This document shows, piece by piece, positions 35,401 to 47,189 of a stretch of 64,000 nucleotides of DNA. The stretch covers positions 1,667,135 to 1,731,134 of the forward strand of contig NC_030385.2 in the NCBI RefSeq assembly GCF_001625215.2, given 5' to 3'. Within the stretch, counting starts at the first letter, position 1. The number at the start of each line of letters is the position of its first letter. Source of the stretch: Daucus carota subsp. sativus (taxonomy: Eukaryota; Streptophyta; Magnoliopsida; Apiales; Apiaceae). The position numbers and the translations under genes were made by a program. The notes beneath the pieces were generated by a model. It searched no databases and had not been told where the DNA came from. It worked only from the letters and a program-made list of their open reading frames with translations.

Positions 35401-37371
35401 AAGAATGATAGATTTACATCTTGTGATCCTAAAGTTTGTTCACAAGAATGATAAATCATATTACAGTAAATTAATATTAAATGTAACTAGAGGCTTTAGC
35501 TATACACTTACACTGTTTACACAAGTTCCATCATATTCTTTACTAAAATATTTATCTAGTCATTTTATACATACCCAAAGTCAAGGTTACTATCCATCTG
35601 AATGTCTTGCTATATGTAACAGAACACTAAGTCACTGATAGTAACAAAACTCTAAATGCTAACCGAGTAATAGTTATGGATTGGCATTGGCTTATGACAG
35701 GTTGTCAGAGGATCCCTACCAACTGTGACCTCAACTAATAGCTCAGTTTGCAATAAAAAATTTATTCAAGTTTATAATTTTTATGTGTTTTCTGCAGGCC
35801 AGTTCTGGCTTGCAGGAGAAATATAAGGCATCCAGACAATCCTTCCAAATTTTTCGGCCATCTATACATGTATAGACAGAGATATCAAAAGCAGCGGGAT
35901 GCGGTAATCTTTACTTAACCTTTATATCTCTTCTTGTAACAGCCTTGCTGTATTGTTAAAGATTTAAAACCTGTTGTTTTGATCGGTTGATTGTTTGGTT
36001 TTTATGGTTTGAATAGTATACATACACATTAATAATCTAATATTATATGAATTTCAAGAATGGATTTTTAAAATATTCAATTAGATCTTTTTATAGAAGT
36101 ACAGACTGTAATATATATTTGAATCGTAGTAGAATTATATCTGTTATTTGACATTAACCCCGCTATTGAAGAAATTACCGGGGAACTACAATTTCTGGTA
36201 CTACATATGCTATATTGTTATATATTAAAATTGAAACATTACATGTTTTAATTGTTGAATTATATCATTATAGCCAACACGTTGGAGATGCTCTTACAAT
36301 ACATTAGCACCTCATTAATATTACTATAATATTGTTTTTCTTTCTTTAAGTTTTATATTACAATACTATAATAATTTTAACAACAATAGAGTATTTCTTT
36401 CTTTTATATGTCAAGTGATTTTTTATCATTATTGTGAAAGACTGAAAGTAGATCAACAAATATATGGATCATTTCTATGTGCATTAATTAATAATAACGA
36501 ATGTCTTGCTGAAACGACGTCCGAGGAGTCGGCTTCTCCTTTTGTTTTTAATTCTAAGTTTGATACTTCTTAAAAATTTTCATGTCATTTTTATTTAAGT
36601 TTGATATATATGTCTTATTGAAAGTTTCATGATAAATTCTACTTATATTCTTTCCTGGAAATTTTAGGATCCAAAGTTTGAATTTTAGGATTTTACAAAC
36701 ATAGCATGATCAATCAGATGTGAATTTTCTTTTGTGGGAATAAGAGAGTATTAAATTCTCATTCCCATTCTGGAACAGAATGCAGTGTCAACATCACATT
36801 ACTGCCAGCAAAATACCATTGAATATGAGCTGGCCCTGCAGTGGTGGATATTACAAAGCAAATCAACTTTAGTGTGGGATGCCTTGCATGAGGTAACTAT
36901 AAAGCTTAATTCAACTTAATCTGGTTTCTAATCTGTTATTTTCTCAGTATAATGCCAACTATTTACCTTGCTGTTTTTTTGGGCCAAAAATTAGTGCAAT
37001 TTTAATGGGAAAAATTCTGCTGTTAAATGGAAAGTTATATTTGGTGACAAACTTGTCTTTAGATTCATGTGCAAAATGTCTGATCAAAGAGATACAATTT
37101 GTTTTGTTTCGAATTATGTTTTGTTGCTAAATAGACATCACTTTGTGAAATGTCGAGGTTTAGTTTAAAAAGGAATTATAAGACGAGGTTTAGTTTAAAA
37201 AGTAAGTGTATAACTTGATCATTATCATTGTTTGGTCTTTACTTACACGTCAACTATATCAGTTGGCTGTATATATGTATATTTGTTCAAAATTTACACC
37301 CTTCCTTTCAGCAACAAGCAAAGGAGATGGAAGTGCATGCAAGTAAACTAAAAACTCGCAATATGATCTGA
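29441..37371 (+). CDS. ASI1: ANTI-SILENCING 1-type protein (BAH + RRM)
   Basis: Twelve exons keep one open frame of 566 residues: 29441-29797, 30312-30480, 31567-31722, 31809-32009, 32091-32338, 32780-32806 (27 nt), 34394-34486, 35064-35142, 35221-35311, 35798-35903, 36779-36892, 37312-37371. Residues about 25-175 form a BAH domain (FYESFTFDGVEYCLNDSVYM, DIGKLVKVWE, NELFLASGEGVGVFNINPL, then the FRTFDVGNCKISDEF block). A Lys/Arg-rich linker follows, then an RRM at about 395-480 (CLILLENLDPSYTSQDVE; GRALIIFKSKVVADSVL), then the C-terminal segment AVSTSHYCQQNTIEYELALQ. This architecture is that of Arabidopsis ASI1/IBM2. That nuclear protein works with EDM2 on genes with heterochromatic introns and promotes full-length transcription and distal polyadenylation. 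Exon 6 is inferred from its splice sites and phase and is the least certain exon. A 5' UTR intron probably ends just before the ATG (acceptor TTTGCTAG). Confidence 0.92.
32994..33284. mobile_element. Stowaway-type MITE in an intron of the ASI1-type gene
   Basis: It starts CTCCCTCTGTCCCATTGAAT and ends CACCGGGACAAAGGGAG, with TA on both sides. It lies in the intron 32807-34393, which also holds the dispersed repeat at 33385-33720. Confidence 0.75.
33385..33720. repeat. dispersed repeat shared with 21110-21440
   Basis: Words such as GACTATGTACACC, GTGATATCCTTAATGTTATA, TCATCAATTTAGGG and AATGTTAGTATATCATTCG match the intergenic copy in order. The flanks (AACTCTCTAAATTGATAAAT at 33300 and AACCTCTCTAAATTGATAAA at 33782) repeat each other and may mark arms of a larger element. 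Confidence 0.5.
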
Positions 37372-38557
37372 AGCTCCGATATTCTTTTTCTGACTGGCCA
37401 TGCAGACAATAGAAGATTTCCTAAGAATGAGATAAACTATTGGTCTGCGGTTTTTTTGGAAACCAGCATTGTTGTATTGTGCTGGTTAAATGATCTGTAG
37501 ATAAGCCACTCTTCGGCTCATAGGAGAGTTTGATCACTTCAGAAGTTGCCAATTGAAAATTTGGAAGCTGCAGTCGGCAGTTTCCCTGGTTTTCATTTGG
37601 ATATGTTGACTTTTAAGTGTTTTCACAGCATACCTAGAATCTTATTTTTAAAACTTTTATTTTGTAAATAAAAATATGATTGTGTTATTTTTTATTCGGT
37701 GTGTGATTTTTACTAGAACATAAGCAGACTGGTATAGGATTACTCAAAGTTCATTTTCTAATGATCTGATATTTCGGTGAATGAAATAAACAGTAACAGA
37801 TTTGATATAGAGCAAGGAGCCGGGGTAACTGAGAAAGGAAAAGGGCAACAATTAAAGCAATTCAGGAAGATTTCTTTTCTTTCTCCACATTTCACTTTCC
37901 AGGTTTCATTCCGTTTCCTTGAAATGAACCAAATGGGTCCTAAATTTACAAGTTAGTGTGTGCATATACTAGAAAATCGGATAAACGGTGTACACTGTTC
38001 GCATGCATATCCAGTCCAAGCAGGATTACTCCAGATTTCCGTTTCAACACCTTCCCAAAATTTGATGATTAAATATGCTGGTTTCAAGAAAAAAACGTGA
38101 GAATATAGAAGATGAATGATGTTTCAAAAGCAATCCCATATGATAGTGTATCTCCAAGAGTATAAACATGTTAGTTATATTGTCTATTGGTTTGTCCGCG
38201 TGTGACTTTAAGCACATGAACACATGTTAAAGTTAAATTATATGCATTTAATTCCATTTGATTGGCATGGCTGTATATGTAGATACTCCATCATTATTAA
38301 GAAATAGAAGCAAATCAATATGAGTCAAAAGCATAAAATTTGGTGTTTAACATTGTGCGTATGAGCACACCATAGAAAAACCGATTATCTATTTGATATC
38401 TAAGTGTCATTCTAGTTGGCATGCTTAGGGAATATGTAAAATTTGGAGCACTCAAACATTCACTTATTAGCAAAAAAATATAGATAATCATATTAGATGA
38501 GCTATATTTATTGAATCAATATAGGTCTTTTATGTATAATTTTACCTAATCATAATG
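37372..38557. other. 3' flank of the ASI1-type gene and repeat-poor spacer
   Basis: AATAAA-type polyadenylation words occur at about 37665 and 37783. A fragment ending GAGCACACCATAGAAAAACC at about 38364-38384 belongs to the 15638-15831 MITE family. I see no gene here. Confidence 0.5.
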
Positions 38558-39400
38558 AGTTTTTCTATGGTGTGTCCAATCACAACCCATGGCACATGCT
38601 AATCACAAAATTTTATAAATTAACTCATTTTTATTGGTTCATATTATTTAATAATAATAGACCCCATATATATAAAAAAAAGGGAAATCTACAAAACTAC
38701 CTACCTTTTCTTTTATTGTTTTCAAAAATACTACCTTCCAGAATTATTTTTAAAAATACTTTTTCATAAATTTTTTTTTTTCAAAAATACTGTTTGCAAC
38801 TTTTGCAACCTCATTTGCAACTACAGGCGGCGCCAGCCGTGTTGCAACCTCTTTTGCAACTTCATATGCAGCTGAATTTCTGATTTCAAGTTCCAGTTTT
38901 CAAATGTCATTTTCGACCTCATTTGCAACTTTTGCAACCTCATTTACAACTATATATAGTTTTCAGTTGCAGGTTGCAAATGAAGTTGCAACTGTAGTTG
39001 CAAAAGTTGCAACTTCATTTGCAACCTCATTTGCAACTTTTGCAACTTACAGTTTTCAGTTGAACTAGTTGCAATTGCAGTTGCAACTTTCCATTTTGAT
39101 TTGCAACTTTTGCAACCTCATTTGCAACTTTTGCAAACTCATTTGCAACTTTTGCAACCTCATTTGCAACTTTTACGGCTGCGCCGCCCAAGGTTGCAAA
39201 TGAGGTTGCAAAAGTTGTAAATCGTATTTTTGAAGAAAAAAAATTTATGAAAAGGTATTTTTAAAAACAATGAAAAAGATGGTAGTATTTTTAAAAAAAT
39301 AATTTTACAGATGGGTATTTTTAAAAAGATCCCAAAAAAACACCTATCAAAATAAGTTAAATACATAAAATTTTGTGCATGTGCTCATGATTCATGAACA
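38558..39400. mobile_element. foldback MITE relic interrupted by another element
   Basis: The left half (38558-38681: GAGTTTTTCTATGGTGTGTC, GGCACATGCTAATCACAAAA, AATAGACCCCAT) and right half (39334-39395: AAAATTTTGTGCATGTGCTC) match the two arms of the element at 15638-15831. The 652-bp element 38682-39333 sits between them, so it landed inside this older copy. Confidence 0.6.
38682..39333. mobile_element. long inverted-repeat element with TTGCAACTTTTGCAACCTCA arrays
   Basis: The ends GGGAAATCTACAAAACTACC and AAATACCCATC-like sequence ending in GATCCC on the opposite strand form imperfect inverted repeats. About 90 bp on each side carry TTTTCAAAAATACT-type words in opposite orientation. The middle (38785-39220) is a dense array of TTTGCAACCTCATTTGCAAC and its complement. 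Two GC-rich islands (GGCGGCGCCAGCCG and GGCTGCGCCGCCCAAGG) face each other across the array. It is non-coding. Confidence 0.65.
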
Positions 39401-39554
39401 TCTACCGAACAATCTAATCATAATTATAGATATCCCAAGAACATGTCTTCACCCTTGGTAAAAATTTTACATTATCAATTTAGTTAATAGCTAATGGTTA
39501 CACCTAACCATTTTACGATTCGCTCTTCGACATGCTCGCCAGTAGAGGAGGAAG

Positions 39555-39773
39555 ATGACGCGGGAACAAGAGATGTATAAACCTAACGAATCATCGTTAA
39601 TAACAAATAATAATAACAGGAGAAAGAGGATCGACAACACTTATTTACCGGAGCAGCTGATATTCTACATACTTTCGTGCCACGTTGTTGGTGAGATGTT
39701 CGTAAATTATGATCAGTTTCGTAAAAAGAAGAAATCGGTGAGCTACCCTCTGTTGGTAAGTGAGTACGATTAA
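39555..39773 (+). other. weak small reading frame, possible F-box remnant
   Basis: A 72-codon frame starting with ATG contains YLPEQLIFYILS, which resembles the first turn of an F-box, but the rest of the F-box is absent and no downstream exon is visible. I would not treat it as a gene. From 39780 to 42080 I see no other supported gene; part of that stretch may be leader exons of the thioesterase gene. Confidence 0.15.
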
Positions 39774-42080
39774 TGGGTCCGTTAGTTGGATATATTAAAA
39801 TAATATAATAATATATAATTTATTTAAATTTATTATATTAATTTTAGAAATAATCGAATTAAAAATTACACATATGTATATTGTGTTTGGTTGGTTGAAT
39901 GAATACGGAAGAAAAGGGAATTTGAACTATATTAAGATGAAATATTTATAAATTTCATTAATTTTTCTATTTCATTTTTTACCTTTCACACCCCCAATTT
40001 AGAAAGAAATATTTCATTGCTTCATGTCCTCATTTTCTGTTTAAATCTCGTCATAACAATTTTGCACTCCTGCGGTTGACGGATTCGAGGGAGTCAAAGA
40101 CAGCTGAATGCAGATACTACAGATACCAGTTACTGGCCTACTGCTAGTATTCGTTTTAGTTCCTTTTCTCATTGTAATATGGTCTTATTTTATCTAGTAA
40201 TGGACAGGTTTTATAAAATTTTCAGTTGATTTTATCAGGGTTTGTTTTCTTATAATATCCTTGTATAGTCACGTAGAATGGTAATTTTTGAATGCAAAAT
40301 TAAGAGTTTAGAGAAGTGCAGGCAAGGGAAAGGGATGCAGCAACAGGAGCTACGCAATATAATCTTGATTCTTGAGGGTCATGAGGCACCTGTCTATTCT
40401 CTTTTTGCTGGAAAATATCATACAATGATTTTTCGACGAGTATCTGAGCATGCTGCTAGTTGATCTATTCACCGATTCAGTGCTGTCTAGCTAATATGCA
40501 GGGTAATGACCAGCTTCTTGAATTTCTATTGCGCGATTTCTATAATTTGCATTTAATTCTAAAGTTATGATGAAACGTTATACGTACTTGTAATGGAACA
40601 TGTCGATCAAAAAATGAGCTAGTCATACCAATATCAGAGTGCTATGGGGAAGGGGGAAAAATCCGTAAATAAAAAGTTCAAATAAAAAACGAGTGAAGAC
40701 ACGAAGCAATGTGGATTCTTTTGTGAAGAATCAAAATGGAATAGATTCGGGATTGAAGCATATATATTGACAAAAAGATTGGAATATATGAGGAGAAAAG
40801 GCGAAAGAGACAGAGAGAGACTTGTAGTCATTTTAAAATTTGTTCCAGACAATGGGAAAGTAGAACAAACGGATTAGAGTAAAAAACAATCTCCTTTTTC
40901 CTTTCTACTAAAATTCTTATTCTAGATCAACGGTAGTTCTTATGATAGTCCTTTCAGACACTATTATTCACAGCTTCTGCTAATACTTAATTGTTTTTTC
41001 GTGCAGTTTCTGGTTAGAATCATTATATTTTAGACATGGTAGTTTTATCACCGTTCAAATTGCCACAGCATATAATCTCTGAGGCACACGCCTCGTATAA
41101 TTACCATATATCTGAGGATTAGGAACTCTAGAGTAAGATTAATACTCTGAACAAATTCAGATGCTTTAGTTTTAGGTCAACTAAATAACATATTAGAGGG
41201 TCTCACTGTCCTTCCATTATGAAATGCAATCCAGCTTAGTGTTCTGAAACTGGTGAATGTTTAAGCATAATCTCTAATTCAGGATGCTTAATTTGTTTTT
41301 AATTTTTTTATTTTTGTGTGGTCATTATCAAGGCCAGAATCATGCCTACCTGTTGTCACTTCGGATTAGGCTGCTAAAATCTCCGGCCTTTCTTGAGCAT
41401 ATGAATGTGTATACTTTTATCATAGTAACGTAATATGAAATTAACAAGGATTACAAGAGGAAGAGCAAAATTCCAGTTTCTCTAGTCCGGCCAAGTGCTT
41501 GATTGTTGACACTTGACAGATTTAGGCGGAGTCTGGACTATATACAGTTGGACACTCAGAACTTCTCTATCAAGTTAGAGGGTATCCATCAATCAACTCA
41601 AAAATGCATAAACAAATGATTGAAAGAAAGGTTCCTCCTTTTTACTATGTCAGATAGTTCTTTATCATTTTCAGTAATGTTCTCAGTTTCCGATTGTGGA
41701 TATTATTTATTTTAGCCACTTCGCGCAAGAAGCATCGATGCTTTCCATATCTTGAAGAATTAGAGCCCTAGAAACAGCTGCATGATTTTCATGAACGGCC
41801 ATACGGGCTCTCAGTTTTATTCTGCTTTGATTCTTTCTGCTCATGGAAAAAACTTTCTTTCTTTTCGTAGATGCTTTGTGCTTTTTTGTGAAACTCCAGA
41901 CGGTTATTCACAGAATGTGCAGCTGTTTCACACATACCTAGTGTTTGAATATTCACTTGCTTTATTCCATTTGATATGGTATAAATAGGGATATCAGAGG
42001 TTTAGTTTTAGTACTACCAAATATATATCGCTCATTATAGTAGCTGGTCTTATATCAACGCAGTTTCTTAGTTTGTGAAG

Positions 42081-44525
42081 ATGAGTTTCACAAATTATTC
42101 AACGGGTTCTGGTTAGTTGCAATCACTTCCTTACCTAAATAATTGCGATTTTAAGTTTTTTTACTTCAGTATCAAGCTTTATTAGCCATTCTTCAGTTAT
42201 TGGTAGCTCACTGTAAGTGAGACATGCAAATTTAGAAAAAAAAGTGAAGGGTCTGGCAACAAGCAAAAGGCTTTCTGGTATTTTAATGCCTGATTTATTC
42301 TTCTGATTTCAGGAAGCAGAACAACTAGAAGACAGCTCGAATTTGGAAGGACATATGTGGTGAAACCAAAAGGTAAACACCAAGCAACAATAGTTTGGTT
42401 ACACGGTCTTGGTGATAACGGCTCAAGGTCTGCTTATATCCTACCCTCTCTGAAAACTTCTTTTGTGTGGCATGGATTTAGTATTGTTTAATTCGGTTTT
42501 TACATTGATCGGATTGGTGTGCAATAGTCTCTGAAGTCAATTTTAAATCTTGGGTCCTTTTCGGATGCATCTTTTCTAGATCAGACATAACAGAATCTTA
42601 GAACTGTCCTTTTTCGCATGCATGTCTCTGCCTTGGTCTTATTAGCTTCTTTGTCTGTTCACTATCAGTAATAGCAGAAAATGCATTATGATTTATCTAA
42701 TTCTGATAGTTTGAGCTCGCATATCTGCAGACCTCTTATTAATCTTCTTTCTCTTACTGCAGCTCTTCCCAACTAGTGGAAAATCTTTCCCTCCCAAATG
42801 TAAGAATATATTTCTATATGCTTATATTTGATATCTTAGGTTGTGTTCACTTGGATGGAATGGAATGGAGGGAGAATGGAATGAAGTTTATACTCTAATA
42901 TGATGTTAGTTAGAGAAAATGTCTATGATTTTCCTCCAATCATTCGATTGCTACTATTTTAGCTAGAATTTTAACCCACATGTTTTGGAAGGAATGCTCA
43001 TTCCATTTCTACATCATGTTTCCTTACAATCTTCATCACAAAAAATTTTAAACTCATCCATATTTAGTCACTATTATTTCATACTTTCTTCTTTCTCCAT
43101 AAAACTTGTATATAACTTTTCATTCCATTCCATCCAAGTGAAGACAGCCTTAGGCTATCCCGATGCAATTTAGCAGAGCAGTTTCACGAAGTGCTCCTAC
43201 ACGTTACTCTTCTGCTCTATGCAATACTGATTGATGTAAATATTGTCAGATTAAATGGATATGCCCAACTGCTCCTACTCGCCCGGTGGCTCTGCTTGGG
43301 GGATTCCCTTGCTCTGCATGTAAGATGACACCCAATGACCCAATGCATTGATATTGTTACTTCAACAGCAAAAAAAAAAAAAAGACTAAAAACTTCGGTC
43401 ATGTATCAGGGTTTGATGTAGGCGAGCTTTCTGAAGAGGGTCCGGATGATACGGAGGGTCTAGACTCTTCAGCAGCATATATTGCTAACCTGTTATCAAC
43501 AGAGCCTTCTGACAGTAAGTTTTCCTATTTTTGTGACATTGGGCATATGAGCGCGGAAAATGCTAACTTCTTTCAGTGACCATGATGTCGTAAATTTTAA
43601 TCTTCTATGTCACAGTTAATCTTGGCATCGGGGGCTTTAGTATGGGAGCTGCAGCTGCGCTGTACTCTGCATCATGCTATGCTCAGGGAAGATACGGGAA
43701 TGGAAATCCTTACCCCATCAGCCTCAGAGCTATTGTAGGTCTAAGTGGCTGGCTACCATGTTCAAGGTACAATTTGAGAAGATTATTATCGCCTAGGCGC
43801 AGGATCCTAGTGCTAATTAGTCAGTTTTATCATACAGGAGCTTGAGGAGCAAGATGCAATGTTCACATGAGGCATCAAGACGTGCTGCATCTTTGCCGAT
43901 TTTACTCTGCCATGGGAACTGTATGTTTTGTCCTTCAAATATTTCAAAGAGTTGAAAACATATTAGTCACTCCGTCACTCTGGGTTCTTTTAATCGGTAG
44001 CAGAGGGCTCGGAATGTATTTTATGACTATGTAAAGTATAACTTCATAAATTATATTTAACCTTTTTTTCTTCCGAATAAAAGTAGGATGTCTAAATCTT
44101 TATATATATAAAAGATTAATTAAAATTATGATATTTTATAAGATTCTTAAAATACGTGTCAAAAAGTGGGAAAAAACTGTAAAGAAATGAGAATGATAGT
44201 TCCGAGCTGAGCGACTCTTTGTATTGTAGTGCAAATTCTCATCAGCTTTTGGTTTCTATGTCTCAGGTGATGAAGTAGTTCCATTCAACTACGGGGAGAC
44301 CTCGAGCCACGTCTTGAGCTCGGCTGGATTCCGATACCTGACATTCAAAACTTACGAGGGGTATAAATAAGAGCTTATCATTTTTACACCTAAGTGTCAC
44401 AAATATGATATTTACTTATAAGTTGGTCCTCACTCTGCAGGCTTGGACATTACACGGTGCCTAAGGAGATGGATGAGGTCTGCAGTTGGCTACGTTGCTG
44501 TTTGGGGCTTCAAGGCTCACGCTGA
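42081..44525 (+). CDS. acyl-protein thioesterase-like alpha/beta hydrolase
   Basis: Nine exons (42081-42111, 42313-42427, 42763-42799, 43250-43319, 43410-43514, 43616-43766, 43838-43920, 44267-44360, 44441-44525) keep phase throughout and give 256 residues. The protein has the APT/phospholipase-carboxylesterase fold: WLHGLGDNGSS near residue 40, WICPTAPTRPV, CSAWFDVGELSEEGPDD, the nucleophile motif GIGGFSMGAA, the acid region in DEVVPF, and the catalytic His in GLGHYTVPKEMDE near the C-terminus. Family members remove S-linked fatty acyl groups from proteins or hydrolyse lysophospholipids in the cytosol. It aligns end to end with Arabidopsis At3g15650/At1g52700-type proteins, including the MSF start and the GLQGSR C-terminus. 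One oddity is Cys-Asp (NCDEVV) where relatives have a Ser/Gly-Asp pair at the exon 7/8 junction. Intron 3 is mostly a MITE. Confidence 0.95.
42839..43149. mobile_element. Tourist-type MITE filling thioesterase intron 3
   Basis: It begins GGTTGTGTTCACTTGGATGG and ends CATCCAAGTGAAGACAGCC, and is flanked by TTA on both sides (42836-42838 and 43150-43152), the hallmark of PIF/Harbinger elements. At 311 bp it makes up about 70% of the 450-bp intron (42800-43249). A diverged relative lies at 24818-25151. Confidence 0.85.
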
Positions 44526-44805
44526 TAATAACACTGGATGCGATTTTGGGCGAAAGAAAAAACGGCATAAATTCTATATATACGAATAGAGAGTAGATTT
44601 TCATGTTTTGAGGCCTTTCATGATACTATAATAAAAGTTTTTTCTCTCATGCGTCCATTAACAGTAAGAATGGATATAGAACTGAGTTTTTATCAGGAGC
44701 GATATTAGAATTGTTTGGCTAAGCATATACATAATATAAGAGTTTTAAGTAATAAGATTTGTATTATTTGTGTAACGAATTTGTACTGTTTGACTAGGCT
44801 TATAA

Positions 44806-45198
44806 GAGCAAGTCCAATAGGTTCCTATCCTATTACTTATAAATAATATAAAATAATGAGTGCTAGTATGTCTTATTGATTTAGGTAATCTATTTTTAGT
44901 GTCAACTCCAATAGTAATCCCTATATTTGTTCTCCTAAGATTATATTAATAATAAATTTAAGAGAGAGAAGGGGAAAAGGAGAGAATAAACAAAAAAAAA
45001 GGAGAAAGATGATTATTTTATTCATAAATATTAAATAGGTAATGGTTAGGGATTACTTATAAATAGCTAATGGCTAGGAAAATTAAGGTTGTGCTAGTGA
45101 TTTAGGATAACACTAGAATAGTGTTGGAGTGCATTTTTTTGACACATTACCTAAATGTGAGTTTAAGACATCATATAAGTATCCTATTGGACTTGCTC
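44806..45198. mobile_element. Tourist-like MITE, GAGCAAGTCCA family
   Basis: It begins GAGCAAGTCCAATAGG and ends CCTATTGGACTTGCTC, and is flanked by TAA on both sides (44803-44805 and 45199-45201). It is 393 bp, downstream of the thioesterase gene, and is the cleanest full-length copy of the family in the window. Confidence 0.82.
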
Positions 45199-45349
45199 TA
45201 AATAATTAGATTCGTATTGTTTGTGTGTAACGAATTTGTAAGCCAATTCTCACGGAATATAAGACTTTAATTTGTTAAAGTAACTTAAGACTTTAATTCT
45301 GATTTACTCCTCATTCATACTCCCTCTATCCCTCTCATTTCTTTACATA

Positions 45350-45689
45350 CTCCCTCTGTCCCTCTCATTTCTTTACAGTTACTATTTTGGGATGTCTCTC
45401 TCATTTCTTTACGTTACTATAAATAAGTTTTTTCCATTATTACACCCACTATCTTCCCCTACTATCTCATATTTAATAATAAAAACTACTATTACACCCG
45501 CTACTTTCCTCCACTATCTCAAATCTATTATTAAATATTGATAGGTCCCACCACTTTACCAATTTTTCATCTTAACTTTACTCACTTTTTATGCATTGTC
45601 TTGGTTTCCGTGTCCCCCTCTAATGTAAAGCATTGTCTTTGATTTCCGTGTCCCCCTCCAATCTAAAGAATTGAGGGGGACAGAGGGAG
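45350..45689. mobile_element. Stowaway-type MITE with duplicated left end
   Basis: It starts CTCCCTCTGTCCCTCTCATT and ends TTGAGGGGGACAGAGGGAG, bordered by TA. The left end is repeated once more at 45320-45349 (CTCCCTCTATCCCTCTCATT), a 30-bp tandem duplication. Confidence 0.72.
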
Positions 45690-45867
45690 TAACAATTTCA
45701 GCTTAAACGTGCTCATTGAAGGGCAACTTTAGTTAGACGCCCAACTGAGGATCAATCTCTATTAAGTGAAGTGAAATCTAAAAGTTTGAACTTCAATCTA
45801 AGTACTCTTTTTGATTCGGGGAAAAAAAACATGCAATATTGACGATATTTTTTTTTCTAAGAATATA

Positions 45868-46157
45868 CTCCCTCCTTCTCATTTTAATTGTCCACTTTGC
45901 TCAAATCACACATATTAAGAAAAATTAAATATGATATGTTGTTATCATTGTTATGCATTAATTATACAAAAACACTACTAAATTTTCATTCATTTTATTA
46001 AAAGTCAACATAGTTTGCATTGTAAATCATGAAAATTGTACATTAATAAATGTTAACATTGAAACTTGTATAAAATTGTATTGGACAAAGAAGTAGGACA
46101 AATAATATGGGAAATTTTTTCTTTGCAAAGTGGACTATTAAAATGGGAAGGAGGGAG
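45868..46157. mobile_element. Stowaway-type MITE
   Basis: It starts CTCCCTCCTTCTCATTTTAA and ends TTAAAATGGGAAGGAGGGAG with TA on both sides. It lies just downstream of the LEA7-like gene. Confidence 0.8.
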
Positions 46158-46453
46158 TAAAAGATTAGAGGGGTAAATTATTAAAGTGCTATCCAGATGT
46201 TATGTCATTTAGATGTCGATCTAGATAATTTTAGATAAGGACTTTGGTGACTTAGCTTGCAACACATCAAAGAACAGAAAGAAAGAAACTTCATAACTTA
46301 CAGAATCCAAACAAGTACATGAAGAGAAATACACAAATACACCAAGTGAAACAACCAGCATTATCAAATAAGCCAGCTTCTCCTCGGCTCCCAATCTCCA
46401 CCCTTATTTAACAAGAAAAATAAAACACAAACCACCACTCATCACCCACACAA

Positions 46454-47073
46454 TCAGTCACTCCTGGTGGTGCGAGTGGTGGTAGTACTCTTCTCCTCAT
46501 TACCACCACCCATGCCGAAAGTATTCTTCACAGCCTCAGTAGCCCCCTGAGCCATCCCCTTCACTTGCTCCGCCGCAGAAGAAATGACCCCTCCGGTCTT
46601 TTCTTTCCCGGCCTGCGCAGTCTCCTTGGCGGACTCTCCCATCTGAGAAGCCTTCTCTTTGGTGGCCTCGACGACTCCTCCGGTCTTCTCTTTGGCCGCC
46701 TGCCCGGTCTCGCAGCTCTTGTCGCGGGCCGCGCTGGCCTTGTCGGAGACGTAGCTTCCGGTCTGGTCCTTGGACTCGGCGGTCCGGTCTCGGGCGGTTC
46801 CGGCCAGTTCGGAGGCCTTGTCTTTGGCGGCTTGGGCCTTGTCTTTTATTGTATCCGCCATCTGTCCTGTCTTCTCCTGTTACACATCAATTCTTAGAAA
46901 TTTATTACTGTAAAAATAAAATTAAAGTGTGAAAATACAAAGTCGAACTGAAACCTGAGTTCTAATATCATGTACGAAATGTGTATTTCTAAGAGATAGG
47001 GAAATATGGTCTTTACCTGAGCATGGCCTTTGGCTTCACCGGCCTTGTAGCTTGTATCTTGATGAGATGCCAT
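46454..47073 (-). CDS. LEA7: LEA_4 (group 3) late embryogenesis abundant protein, LEA7-like
   Basis: Two exons (47073-47017 and 46876-46454, phase 0) give 159 residues. The N-terminus MASHQDTSYKAGEAKGHAQ continues into EKTGQMADTIKDKAQAAKDK. A run of 11-mer-like Ala/Lys/Glu/Thr repeats follows (AAKEKTGG, ATKEKASQ, SAKETAQAGKEKTGGV), then the conserved end EQVKGMAQGATEAVKNTFGM and a Gly/Thr/Arg tail. Such proteins are hydrophilic and disordered in water, fold to amphipathic helices on drying, and protect enzymes and membranes in desiccation, seeds and cold. There is no targeting peptide, so it is probably cytosolic. The match to Arabidopsis LEA7 (At1g52690) covers the whole protein and the intron position. 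The promoter holds ABRE, RY and TATA elements. Confidence 0.95.
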
Positions 47074-47189
47074 GGATGAAATGAGCTTGATAAAAAAAGT
47101 GTATGTTTTGCTGAGAATCACAAGATTTCTATAAATGTTCGATATGAATCGGAAGATTGAACAATGTTTGAGTGGAAAGATAGGTTGCT

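Noticed and set aside
38785-39220. Repeated TTGCAAC words considered as a CRISPR-like array
   Set aside because: There are no regular unique spacers, both strands are represented, and the host is a plant. It is the core of an inverted-repeat transposon.
40278-40463. A 61-codon frame containing LEGHEAPVYSL, reminiscent of a WD40 repeat
   Set aside because: Only one short match, no second repeat or exon in phase nearby. WD40-like words arise easily by chance.
46565-46897. A 110-codon plus-strand frame rich in Gly and Leu
   Set aside because: It is the antisense shadow of the LEA7-like exon 2.
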